Source of the DNA: Chitinophagaceae bacterium
Lineage (GTDB): Bacteria > Bacteroidota > Bacteroidia > Chitinophagales > Chitinophagaceae
Assembly: GCA_016706055.1 (NCBI GenBank)
Contig: JADJKL010000004.1
Span: forward strand, 248,001 to 312,000
Direction of reading: 5' to 3'
Length of the DNA stretch: 64,000 nt
The stretch's first letter is position 1, and each line of letters opens with the position of its first letter. Shown piece by piece: positions 40,201 through 49,973 of the stretch. The position numbers and the translations under genes are program-made. Below the pieces are notes generated by a model. That model was not told where the DNA came from, made no database searches, and saw only the letters and a program-made list of their open reading frames with translations.

Positions 40201-40416
40201 GATAAAAAGAAAGATTACAGGAAAGAAAAAGTGGTTATTAACCCGGCTGATATTACTACTGTAACCCAGCAAATAACTGAAACTTGGGAAAAGATTCAGA
40301 ACAGAGACTTTTATACTGGCTGCGGCAAAGTAGATTGCCATTGGTGCAACTTTGTAAAGACCAATAATATGGCTGTGGCGTTACATGAGCTGGAATCTGC
40401 CGATGATATTGATTAA
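37267..40416 (+). CDS. UvrD-like helicase fused to RecB-type nuclease (two frameshifts)
   Basis: ATP-dependent DNA helicase-nuclease for recombination or repair. Helicase motifs: Walker A AGPGTGKTQILASR (about 40), Walker B VDEYQDTSG, GDDDQSIYRFQGA, and MTAHGSKGLEFEYVF with YVALTRAEQHLF. The C-terminal part is a PD-(D/E)XK nuclease (GALDKLEF...VVDYKSGD). Cysteines in YLKCPLEFYF and CGKVDCHWCNF resemble the iron-sulphur cluster of AddAB-type nucleases. Loss of one G near 37766-37768 and one extra A in the run at 39656-39661 split it into three open frames. They cancel, giving 1049 residues. Confidence 0.88.
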
Positions 40417-40470
40417 TTAAGATTTTAAAAACAAATCATTTCCCGTAAAGCGGCTAAGTTTGCATTTCTC

Positions 40471-41882
40471 ATGAAGACTAAAGGAATTATAACATCCATA
40501 ATAATAGTGTTGATAGCATTAGTAAGCATAACTGCAGGCACTGGTTGTGCAAATATTATTCCTCCGGAAGGCGGACCTAGAGATTCGTTGCCTCCTCGTT
40601 TATTAAAAGCAGAGCCAGGTGATTCCGCACTTAACTTTAAAGGAGATAAAGTCACTCTTATCTTTGATGAATTTATAGAAGTGCAGAATATAGCCGAGAA
40701 TTTAATATTCTCGCCAACACCTTCCACCAATCCTTATGTCGACTATAAATTAAAAACCGTTACGGTAAAGTTGAAAGATACATTAGTGCCTAATACAACT
40801 TACACTATCAACTTTGGTAACTCAATTAAAGATTTTACAGAAGGCAATCCATTTAAAAATTTTACCTATACTTTCTCTACTGGCAACTATATAGACTCAT
40901 TGGAATTGAGTGGAAAGGTGATTCTTGCTGAAAATGGGAAGTTAGATACCACAATGATTGTAATGCTACACACAAGTCCGGATGACTCTGTAGTTGTAAA
41001 ACAAAAACCGCTGTACATTTCCAAATTGGATGGGAACGGAAATTTTCGGTTTAAGAATCTCCCGCCCAAAACTTTTTATCTTTTTGCTTTAAAAGACGAA
41101 AGCAATACAAGACGCTACACTTCTGAAAAATCTTTATTTGCTTTTGCTGATTCAGCTGTTGTTGTGCAATCTAGCATAGAGCCTGTAACATTGTACGCTT
41201 ATGTTGCCAAAGGAGAACCTGATCAGCAAGCAAACAAAAATAGCAGCAACCGGGCAACATCAAGTACTGATAAAAGATTAAAATATCAAACCAGTGCAGC
41301 AGTTGGACAGCAAGACATTCTCAGTGACTTTTTTATAACATTCTCATTTCCTCTAAAAACGTTTGATTCTACAAAACTTACGCTGTTTACGGATTCAACT
41401 TTTACTCCTGTTACTGATTATAATTTTTCGAAAGATACTACTGGTACAAAAATTAATCTTACACATAAGTGGAAAGAAAATACATTCTATCGTTTAATTC
41501 TTGATAAAGATTTTGCAGAAGATACACTCGGTAATAAATTGACTAAGGCCGATACAATCAGTTTCAATACAAAAAACTATCTGACTACGGCTCTTTAAAA
41601 CTGAAACTTCGCAACCTTGATCTTGAAAAGAATCCTGTGTTACAAATCATAAGTAACGATAGAATTGTAAAATCGATTCCAATGAAAAGCATTGATCTGG
41701 CAATTGATCTTTTTGTGCCTGGTGAATATGAGCTTCGTATTCTATATGATAAGAATAATAACGGTGTCTGGGATCCGGGAGATTTTTTTGGCAAACATTT
41801 GCAGCCCGAAATTGTAGTACCTATTGAAAGAAAGATTTCAATAAAAGCTGCCTGGAAAAATGAGTTTGAGATAGTTTTATAA
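40471..41882 (+). CDS. Ig-like (Big_5-type) lipoprotein (one frameshift)
   Basis: Exported protein with a long signal helix and lipobox ITAGTGC (Cys about 26). The mature N-terminus PPEGGPRDSLPPRLL is characteristic of a widespread Bacteroidota family of Ig-like proteins. The first Ig-like domain covers about 35-140 (VTLIFDEFIEVQNI, NTTYTINFGNSIKDFTEGNP). A further beta-rich region runs to the end (ILYDKNNNGVWDPGDF). The frame breaks near 41582-41585 by loss of a T; the repaired sequence reads YSDYGSLKLKLRNLD and gives 470 residues. Function unknown. Confidence 0.8.
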
Positions 41883-41977
41883 AAAGCTAAGCTTCAGAAA
41901 ATCTAAGAAAAAATCTGTATTCTTTATTGTCTAGCAAGCCTTGAATTCTTGTCACTTGTATCTTGTACCTTCGTATT

Positions 41978-42598
41978 ATGCAATTCTCTTCTTCTCTTCT
42001 GGAAAATGCTGTGAATGAATTTGCCAAACTTCCCGGTATTGGTAAAAAAACAGCGTTGCGTTTAGTATTGCATCTTTTAAAACAAGACACAAAAGAGGTT
42101 GGCAACTTTAGCGAAGTAATTGCTAAGATGCGGAGTGAAATTAGGTTTTGCCATCGTTGCTATAATGTAGCTGACGCTGATATTTGTTCTATTTGTTCAA
42201 ACTCATTAAGAAAACAAGAAGTTATTTGTGTAGTAGAAAGCATCCGTGATGTAATTGCCATAGAAAGTACACAGCAGTTCAATGGCACATACCATATTCT
42301 CGGTGGCGTTATTTCGCCATTGGATGGAATCGGTCCGGATCAGCTAAATATTGAGGCTTTGATTGCCAGAGTTGGAAAAGAAGAAACGGAGGAAATCATA
42401 TTTGCATTGAATCCCAATATTCAAGGTGATACGACCATTTACTATATTCAAAAAAAATTACACCCTTTCTCATTGCGTATAACTACTATAGCCAGAGGTA
42501 TAGCTTTTGGTGGAGAACTGGAATATGCAGATGAAATGACCCTTGCCCGAAGCCTCCAGAACCGCTTGCCTGTTGAGAGTTATGTAACGAACCGATAA
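41978..42598 (+). CDS. recR: Recombination protein RecR
   Basis: Forms a ring that clamps DNA with RecO and RecF. The HhH motif is KLPGIGKKTALRLVLHLL, the C4 zinc finger CHRCYNVADADICSIC (about 55-70) and the Toprim domain ICVVESIRDVIAIE onward. The C-terminal ALARSLQNR-like end (LARSLQNRLPVESY) is conserved. The ATG at 41978 gives 206 residues, the normal length. recO is elsewhere in the window. Confidence 0.95.
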   Translation: MQFSSSLLENAVNEFAKLPGIGKKTALRLVLHLLKQDTKEVGNFSEVIAKMRSEIRFCHRCYNVADADICSICSNSLRKQEVICVVESIRDVIAIESTQQFNGTYHILGGVISPLDGIGPDQLNIEALIARVGKEETEEIIFALNPNIQGDTTIYYIQKKLHPFSLRITTIARGIAFGGELEYADEMTLARSLQNRLPVESYVTNR

Positions 42599-42620
42599 GC
42601 CTCGTCAGGCTTGTTTCTTA
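42597..42620 (+). terminator. Weak hairpin after recR
   Basis: AAGCCT (42597-42602) pairs with AGGCTT (42607-42612) around CGTC, followed by GTTTCTT. It overlaps the recR stop codon. The T-run is broken, so termination may be partial. Confidence 0.35.
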
Positions 42621-42755
42621 AGCATTTATATTGTAGATTTGTGCTTCTTACAGGCGGATTTGTTTATTGTTCAGCCTGCTCTCAAACAGAACTAATAAAC
42701 GGTACGAAGCTCCTCTATAGTTTCCCAACGTTTATAGTTCACAAGCAATATTAGT

Positions 42756-43755
42756 ATGAAGACAATTCAGGATTGTTTGAATGAACGTATTTTAATTATT
42801 GATGGTGCAATGGGCACCATGATTCAGCGATATAAACTAGCCGAAGCAGATTACCGTGGAGAAAGGTTTAAGATTGGCATAGTGATGTAAAAGGTAACAA
42901 CGATTTATTGAACCTCACACAACCGCAAATCATCACAGCCATTCACAAACAATATTTAGATGCAGGTGCTGATATTATTGAAACAAATACATTCAGCAGC
43001 ACTTCTATCGCCATGGCAGATTATGAAATGCAGTCGCTGGCATATGAATTAAATGTAGCTGCTGCGAAATGTGCCAAAGAAGCAATCAGCCAATCTGGTA
43101 AGCAGGCTTGGGTTGCTGGAGCAATTGGTCCGTTAAATAAAACACTTTCACTCTCTCCCGATGTAAATAATCCCGGCTTCCGTGCAGTAACTTTCGATGA
43201 AGTAGTGGCTGCATATTATGAACAGGTAAAAGGTTTATCTGATGGCGGAGTTGATATTTTATTGATAGAAACCATTTTGATACATTGAATGCAAAAGCAG
43301 CCATCTTCGCTATAAAAAAATATTTCAGAGATACAAAGAAAGAGTCTTTGCCAATTATGATTAGCGGAACTATCACTGACGCATCTGGCAGAACACTGAG
43401 TGGTCAAACATTGGAAGCTTTTTATACATCGGTGATGCATGCAAAACCATTAAGCATTGGATTAAATTGTGCATTAGGTGCAAAAGAGATGCGGCCGCAC
43501 ATTGAAGAACTTTCGCAAATTGCAAGCTGTTATGTTTCTGCTTATCCCAATGCAGGTTTGCCGAATGCAATGGGAGAATATGATGAAAATCCAGAAGATA
43601 CTGCTCACCATCTTGAAGATTGGGCAAAAGAAGGCTTTGTAAATATTGTGGGCGGATGCTGCGGCACTACGCCAGACCATATTAAACATATTGCCGACGA
43701 AGTAAAAAATATTAAACCAAGACAACTACCCGTTGTTGAAAAAGAACTTGTATGA
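42756..43755 (+). CDS. metH: Methionine synthase, homocysteine-binding half (MetH1; two frameshifts)
   Basis: Homocysteine S-methyltransferase domain encoded as a separate gene, as is common in Bacteroidota. LIIDGAMGTMIQRYKL begins the barrel; zinc ligands are in LNCALGAKEM and GGCCGTTPDHI. One lost A near 42870 and one lost T near 43274-43278 break the frame; the repaired readings are ERFKDWHSDVKGNNDLLN and LLIETIFDTLNAKAA. Repair gives 333 residues, typical for the single-domain gene. No B12 or SAM riboswitch was recognised in the 157-bp leader. Confidence 0.9.
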
Positions 43756-43850
43756 CATCCGGAAACCTACTTTTAATTCTTGCCCTATCAATTCTTTTCG
43801 TAAACAATTTTACGATGCTTAAAAATCTGTTCGTTAAAAAGAATTCATAA
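43752..43850 (+). CDS. Possible 32-residue membrane micro-ORF between the metH genes
   Basis: ATG overlaps the stop of the preceding gene (ATGA), the frame stays open for 32 codons and the TAA abuts the ATG of the next gene. The predicted peptide has a polar N-terminus, one hydrophobic helix (NLLLILALSILFV) and a basic C-terminal tail (LKNLFVKKNS), which would place the C-terminus in the cytosol. No homologue is recognised. The perfect fit suggests translational coupling, but so short an ORF could be chance. Confidence 0.4.
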   Translation: MTSGNLLLILALSILFVNNFTMLKNLFVKKNS

Positions 43851-46800
43851 ATGGAAGACGCTGTTGTGATAAAACCGTATTTACGGTTAGCAGGATTAGA
43901 GCCTCTTATTGTACGTCCCGAAACCAACTTCATCAATGTTGGGGAGAGAACCAATGTTACCGGTTCCAAAATGTTTGCCCGACTTATCAGAGATAATAAA
44001 TATGAAGAAGCATTAAGTGTTGCCCGCCAGCAGGTGGAAAACGGCGCACAGGTGCTTGATGTAAATATGGATGATGCATTGTTGGAAGGTGTTTTGGCAA
44101 TGACGACTTTCCTGAATCTTGTGCAAAGTGAACCAGACATTGCGAAGATTCCTATCATGATTGATAGCTCCAAGTTTGAGATCATTGAAGCTGGTTTAAA
44201 ATGTGTACAGGGGAAATGTATTGTGAATTCTATCTCCATGAAAGAAGGAGAAGAAAAATTTATTGAACAGGCAATCATTTGTCAGAGTTACGGTGCATCA
44301 GTTATTGTAATGGCTTTTGATGAAAAAGGACAGGCTGATACCAAGGAAAGAAAAGTAGAAATATGTCATAGAGCCTATAAAATATTAACTGAACAGGTTG
44401 GTTTCGATCCGCAGGATATAATTTTTGACCCAAACATATTTGCCATTGCCACCGGCATGGAAGAACATAATAATTATGGTGTTGATTTTATAGAAGCTAC
44501 AAGAGAGATCAAGCAATTGATGCCATTGACAAAAATAAGTGGTGGTGTCAGCAATCTTTCCTTTGCTTTTCGTGGAAATGATCATGTAAGAGAAGCTATG
44601 AACAGTGTGTTCCTGTTCTATGCAATTAAAGCTGGTATGGATATGGGCATTGTAAATGCCGGACAGTTGGTTGTATATGATGAAATAGAACCGCAGTTAA
44701 AAGAATTATGCGAAGATGTAATCCTGAATCGCAATAATGATAATAATGAAGCAACGGAGAAGATGATTGCTTTTGCTGAAACGGTAAAGGCAAAAGGAAA
44801 GGTAATTGTGAAAGATGAATCATGGAGACAAACCAGTGTGGAAGAAAGATTAAAACATTCATTGGTTAATGGCATTACTGATTATATTGAAGCTGATACA
44901 GAGGAAGCAAGATTAAAATATCCAAAACCATTAGAAGTGATTGAAGGTCCGTTGATGGATGGAATGAATGTGGTGGGAGATTTGTTTGGTGCCGGAAAAT
45001 GTTTTTACCGCAAGTAGTAAAGAGTGCAAGAGTGATGAAAAAATCTGTGGCGGTTCTTACACCTTTTATTGAACAGGAAAAGAAGATCGGAAGCAGGCAC
45101 ATCTTGCAGCAGGCACAGAAAATATAGAAGCAGCTGGTGCACCAAAAGTTTTACTGGCAACAGTAAAAGGTGATGTGCATGATATTGGAAAAATATTGTT
45201 GGCGTTGTATTGGGTTGTAATGGTTATGATATAATTGACTTGGGTGTAATGGTTCCTGCTGATAAAATTCTTGATACTGCTGACAAAGAAAATGTTGATA
45301 TTATTGGATTAAGCGGGTTGATTACTCCTTCGCTTGATGAAATGGTGCATGTGGCTCATGAAATGAAACGCCGTAACATGAAGCAGCCATTATTAATTGG
45401 GGGCCACTACATCGAGAATGCATACAGCTGTAAAGATTGCTCAGCAATATGATAATGGAGTAATGCATATTCTGGATGCCTCCAGAAGTGTGACGGCGGT
45501 AAGCACTTTATTAGGAAAAGAAAAAGAGATACTACTTAAGAAAACAGCTGATGAATACGAAGGTTTAAGAAAACAATTTGCAACGAAAGGAAAGAAGACA
45601 TTGATTCCTTACAGCGAAGCAGTGATTACTAAAGAATATTTTGACTGGAAAAATTATAAGCCAACTAAACCAGCAACTGACGGAGTAAAAGTTTTGAAGT
45701 CTTTTGATTTGGCAACCATTGCAAAATTTATTGACTGGGGTCCGTTCTTTATTGCATGGGAAATGCCTGGACATTTTCCGCAAGTATTAGATGATAAAAT
45801 TTTCGGAACAGAAGCAAAACGATTATTGAACGATGCACAGAAGTTAGTAGAAAAATCATTGCAGAAAAATGGTTTACGGCTGATGGAGTAATTGGTTTCT
45901 GCCAGCCACTAGTAATAATGCAGATACAATTACACTTACAACAGATAAAGGAGAAATAAAACTGGAATCATTGCGACAGCAATTGAAAAAAGCGGTGGGG
46001 CAACCTTCTTATTCACTGGCAGATTTTATAAAACCAGGCCCATCCCCACAAACAGACTGGATTGTTGGCGACCCTGCTAAAAGCCCCTTCCCAAGAGGAA
46101 GGGGAATAAAACCGGATATCAAATGGCAGATCCAATAACATATCCTTTGCTTAAAAATTTGCGAAGCAAACAGAGCTAATTCGACTCCAGAAGATGTTCT
46201 TTTGAATTTAGTAAAGACAAAACAGCTTGCTGGCATAAATTCAGAAGACAACATATTATGGGCAACTATATTGCAGATTTGGTTTGTCTTAAAAGAGATT
46301 AGTTGTAGAAATTGACGGCTTAATACATCAACTACCCGAAACAAAGAATCAGATGAGATAAGAACAAAGTGGTTAAATGAACAAGGGTTTAAAGTTCTTA
46401 GAGTTACAAATGAACAAGTAATAAATGAAACTGAAAAACTCTAGAACTAATTTCTTCAACTTTAAAAATCAACCAGACCTGAAGGAAAACTTTGATCTAA
46501 GTTCCCCAACGGGGACAGGGGGCCGACATGGGTTCATTCGCGTAACATTCATTGGCGCAAGAAAACACATTGACCAGTACGCTGCGGACAACGATGAGTA
46601 CAATAAAATATTGGTGCAAATATTAGCCGACCGTTTTGTAGAAGCTTTTGCAGAATGCTTACATGAAAAAGTAAGAAAGGAATATTGGGGTTACGAAAAA
46701 AATGAAACGCTTAGTAATGAACAATTGATAAGAGAAGAATATAAAGGCATACGACCTGCACCAGGCTATCCGGCTTGTCCTGATCATACAGAGAAAATAA

Positions 46801-47024
46801 AACTCTTTGAATTACTCAACGTAACTGAAAATATCGGTATTGAATTAACCGAAAGCCTTGCCATGAATCCGCCTGCTTCTGTTTGCGGCTGGTATATTGC
46901 ACATCCGCAAAGCCATTATTTTGGACTGGGGAAAATAGATAAAGACCAGTTGGAAGACTATGCCGAACGAAAAGAAATGAGTCTGGATGAAATGGAGAGA
47001 TGGTTGAGACCGGTGCTGGAATAA
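43851..47024 (+). CDS. metH: Methionine synthase, folate/cobalamin/activation part (MetH2; broken, with insertion)
   Basis: Carries the pterin-binding domain (ETNFINVGERTNVTGSK), the cap and cobalamin-binding domains (GDVHDIGK with the cobalt-ligand His; LLIGGATTS after repair) and the AdoMet-binding activation domain (GIRPAPGYPACPDH, MNPPASVCGWYIAHPQ). Single-base losses in homopolymers near 44997, 45079, 45190, 45867 and 45903, plus a two-G loss near 45405, break the frame. Near 46075-46530 a DUF559 cassette interrupts the activation domain. Intact pieces are 43851-45017 and about 46530-47024. If the cassette is not spliced or in frame, the enzyme would lack its reactivation domain. Confidence 0.85.
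46075..46530 (+). mobile_element. DUF559 endonuclease cassette inside metH, with palindromic ends
   Basis: The host protein reads normally up to SLADFIKPGPSPQTDWI and resumes at about FIRVTFIGARKHIDQYAADN; the sequence between has no MetH counterpart. The left part holds a perfect hairpin, CCCCTTCC-CAAGA-GGAAGGGG (46084-46104). The right part holds TCCCC-AAC-GGGGA (46503-46515). The interior encodes a DUF559 protein. Exact ends and any target duplication could not be fixed. Confidence 0.65.
46123..46482 (+). CDS. DUF559 (Vsr-like) endonuclease domain protein (frameshifted)
   Basis: About 120 codons from an ATG that overlaps the stop of the interrupted upstream metH frame. Family marks, after repair of several one-base losses in A-runs, are ANRANSTPE, FRRQHIMGNYIADLVC, LVVEIDGLIHQL and GFKVLRVTNEQVIN. 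DUF559 is related to the very-short-patch-repair endonuclease fold; the Asp in YIADL and Glu/Asp in VEIDG are candidate catalytic residues. It probably serves mobility of the cassette, by inference. The breaks match the error pattern of the surrounding sequence. Confidence 0.7.
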
Positions 47025-47507
47025 TCACCTCGTCTTCACAACCGTCGTATCCGTCCAGCTATCATGCCAAGGTCTGCTACCAAATCCACTTAGCACTTCA
47101 AATGGAACCATACGGGAAAGACTGCGAAGTATAGCATCTTTAAATGTAAGTTCCGTCCCATCATTTCTTATTGCTCTTGTTCCCGTTAGTAGCTTGCCCA
47201 ATGTGTAACCTTTAAATGCTTTTTCACAAATGGTATAATAAACTACATAGTTAAAAATAAACACTACATAAGCCAACGTCCAAAATCTCCAACCTCTTTC
47301 TCCATATGCTATTTCCATCAGAAAATCTGGTGCAATTGCCAGTAGTAAATATCCAACAGCATAACCGATTGCATAATTTAGAGCAAAACGCATAAATAAA
47401 TTATCAATCAACCAGTTTAAAAACCGCTGGCCTTGCGATGCTTCGGTGTATTGTACTTCAGTATCAAAAAGATTAACCTGTTCTTCTGCTAGTGTGTTTT
47501 CTTCCAT
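47025..47507 (-). CDS. RDD family membrane protein
   Basis: A 160-residue membrane protein with two to three TM helices (about 42-60, 72-95). The RDD-type Arg-Asp pattern is seen as RFLNWLIDNLFMRF (Arg28, Asp35), and the C-terminal Asp-containing loop is TFKDAILRSLSRMVPFE. The conserved GYTLGKLLTGTRAI segment is typical. The role of the family is undefined; some are transport-related. The start overlaps the end of the HAD gene by 19 bp, so the two genes are probably co-translated. Confidence 0.88.
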   Translation of the reverse strand: MEENTLAEEQVNLFDTEVQYTEASQGQRFLNWLIDNLFMRFALNYAIGYAVGYLLLAIAPDFLMEIAYGERGWRFWTLAYVVFIFNYVVYYTICEKAFKGYTLGKLLTGTRAIRNDGTELTFKDAILRSLSRMVPFEVLSGFGSRPWHDSWTDTTVVKTR

Positions 47508-48132
47508 AGATAATTTATTATTACACTAATATATTCCAATTCTTTTAAGTTCCAAATCCAATCCCGAGGTTCTTTAAAATAAATACTTTTTATTCCCAAT
47601 GCTTCTGCCGCTTTTACATTTCTTAAATTATCATCAATAAATATAGTTTCTTCAGGCTTTACATTATATCTGTTTAATAATAACTTATAGAATTCCGGAA
47701 AAGGCTTCCGCATTTTTTCTTCGCCACTTACTACTAATCCATCAAACCATTGCAAAAAATCAAAACGGTCTATTGCGATGGGAAAAGTCTCTCGCACTCA
47801 GTTGGTTAGCGCATAAAACTTCAGGTTCTTATTTTCTTTTAGTTGTTTGAAAATATCAACGGTGCCTTGAATTTGTTCCCCAGCATTTCCACCCATCTAC
47901 CGTAAAAATCTTTGATAGGGTTTTCCCATTCGGGAAATTCAATCAGTTTTTCTTCTGTTGCTTTTGCAATTGGATAGCCTGCATCTTGGTTTTCGTTCCA
48001 ATCGGATGTGCAAACGTTTTGAAAGAAAAAATCTCTTTGTTCCTGCGACTCAAAATAGTTTTCATCAAAAACATAATTGGGGTTCCAGTCTATCAGCACT
48101 CCGCCTAGATCAAAAATTATCGTATTGATCAT
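47489..48132 (-). CDS. HAD family hydrolase, YihX-like (frameshifted)
   Basis: Phosphatase-type HAD protein. The nucleophile Asp is in IIFDLGGVLIDWNPNYVF, and motif IV is TIFIDDNLRNVKAAEALGI with KPFPEFY carrying the motif III Lys. The frame breaks at about 47876 (missing G on the coding strand) and again near 47797-47803, where an expected LTNWSAETFP reads with a stop and compensating indels. Repair gives about 214 residues. Start at 48132 overlaps the stop of the SemiSWEET gene by 1 bp (TAATG), indicating coupling. Confidence 0.83.
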
Positions 48133-48391
48133 TATACATTTTTGTATTTCAGTTTTAAAGAAATCATTACTGAACACATGATAATCATAATGACATTGGT
48201 AACTATAATCACCATATCATCTCTGAATACTCCATAAGCTATCCACATTACTTCATTGATGAAGGCAATAATAAACATCATCAACGAAACATTTTTTGCA
48301 GATTTTTCTTTCCAGGTCTTTATTACTTGAGGTAAAAAGTGAGTGCAGTAACTGCACAGGCAGAATAACCCAATATTTCTATTCCTGTCAT
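48132..48391 (-). CDS. SemiSWEET sugar transporter (PQ-loop; one frameshift)
   Basis: Small membrane transporter of three TM helices that works as a dimer and moves sugars across the inner membrane. After a start MTGIEILGYSACAVTALTF, the frame breaks at a T-run near 48336-48342. One added T gives the PQ-loop motif FLPQVIKTWKEKSAKNVS, then FIIAFINEVMWIAYGV, the family's second helix, and a last helix IVTNVIMIIMCSVMIS. Repaired length is 86 residues, the usual size. Its stop overlaps the HAD start. Confidence 0.8.
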
Positions 48392-48416
48392 AGTTCAGAA
48401 TTGAACTGCAATGATA

Positions 48417-49161
48417 TTACCTTTTTTCAAACAACCACCAGGAACGTTTGCGGGGCTTTATTTTATAATTGGTACTGATATAAGCGCTGATATATTCCAT
48501 GGCTTCATCTATATTATCGGTTATCAGCATCAGGTCGAGGTCTTCAGGGGAAATTGTTCCTTCCTTAGCCATCCATTTCATATGTTGTACCAAAGGTTCA
48601 AAAAAATCTTTCCCATATAAAACAACAGGGAACTGAGTAATGCTTTTTGTTTGTACCAAAGTTAGTGTTTCAAATAATTCATCCAGTGTACCAAAGCCGC
48701 CAGGCATAATGACAAAGGCATACGAATATTTTACCAACAATACTTTTCTAACAAAAAATGTTCAAAGGTGATAGATTTTTGAACGTATGGGTTTTCATGT
48801 TGCTCAAATGGCAACACAATGTTACAACCCACCGACATTCCATTATTTTCAAATGCGCCTCTGTTGGCTGCTTCCATTATTCCAGGTCCCCCTCCCGTCA
48901 TTGTAGTAAACCCTAATTCTGCAATGCGTTTACCAAACTCTCTTGCTTTAATATAGTATTGGTGATCTTCTTTAAACCTTGCAGATCCAAATACTGTGAT
49001 ACAAGGGCCAACGAAGTGAAGATTTCTGAATCCTTTGATAAACTGCCAGAAAACCCTCCAAGCAAAATGTAATTCATAACCTCTGCTTTTAGGACCTTCA
49101 AGATAAACTGGTTTTTCGCTGAAATAATTGGACCGTCTTTTGTTTTTGTTGATGCTTCCAT
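48417..49161 (-). CDS. LOG family Rossmann-fold protein (two frameshifts)
   Basis: TIGR00730-type protein; characterised relatives are cytokinin riboside 5'-monophosphate phosphoribohydrolases. Conserved GGGPGIMEAANRGA and PGGFGTLDELFE are both present, the latter with the catalytic Glu. One missing base near 49112 and one missing T in the run near 48748-48755 break it; repaired readings include ELHFAWRVFWQFIKGF and FEHFFVRKVLLVKYSY. Repaired length is 248 residues. It heads a likely operon LOG-SemiSWEET-HAD-RDD, and is divergent from xth by 39 bp. Confidence 0.87.
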
Positions 49162-49200
49162 AGTATGATGTAAATTGCTGACAATTTAAACAATTATACG

Positions 49201-49967
49201 ATGCGTATCATAAGTTATAATGTAAATGGGATAAGAGCAGCTATTAAAAAAGGTTTTTTTGACTGGTTAAAAACAAATCCTGCTGATGTTATTTGTTTAC
49301 AGGAAACAAAAGCCACACAAGGAGATGTAGATGTAAAACAGTTGGAAGCATTAGGTTATCATCATTACTGGTATAGTGCTCAAAAAAAGGCTACAGCGGT
49401 GTTGCTGTATTCACAAAAATCAAACCTGATAATGTACAATACGGCACCGGTCATAAGCTAAGTGATGATGAAGGAAGAGTGATTCAATTGGATTTTAAAG
49501 ATGTTAGATTAATAAATGCATATTTTCCATCAGGAACAAGTGGCGACTTAAGACAAACATTTAAATACGAATGGCTTGATGAAATGAACAAGTATCTGAA
49601 TAAAATAAGAAAAAAAACACCAAAGCTTATTTTGTGTGGCGATTATAATATTGCACATACTGAAATTGATATTCATGATCCGAAGGGAAATAAGAAATCT
49701 TCCGGATTTTTACCTGAAGAAAGAGAATGGATGACAAAATTTATTGACAATGATTGGATAGATACTTTCCGTCATTTTCATCCGGAGCCGCACCGTTATA
49801 GCTGGTGGAGCCAACGGTTTCCAACTGTTAGACTAAATAATAAAGGATGGAGAATTGACTATATAAATGTTACAGAACCTTTGAAGAAAAACCTGAAAGA
49901 TGCAGAAATTTATCCTGATGTAAAGCATAGCGATCATTGTCCTGTATATCTTGATATTAAATTGTGA
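49201..49967 (+). CDS. xth: Exodeoxyribonuclease III (one frameshift)
   Basis: AP endonuclease/3' exonuclease of base-excision repair. N-terminal MRIISYNVNGIRAAIKKGF and the metal-binding Glu in ICLQETKA; then CGDYNIAHTEIDIHDP with catalytic Asp/Asn, RIDYINVT and HSDHCPVYLDI. The frame breaks in an A-run near 49384 (loss of one A); the repaired sequence reads SAQKKGYSGVAVFTK. Repair gives 255 residues. The DUF4286 gene follows after 6 bp. Confidence 0.93.
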
Positions 49968-49973
49968 GACGCA

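Noticed and set aside
42599..42755. Cobalamin or SAM riboswitch upstream of metH
   Set aside because: No B12-box or S-box-like conserved segments or paired structure could be recognised in the 157 bp.
42756..47024. metH broken in the middle (43755/43851) as evidence of a pseudogene
   Set aside because: Two separate metH genes are normal in Bacteroidota, and both boundaries have proper stop and start codons. The other breaks look like homopolymer errors.
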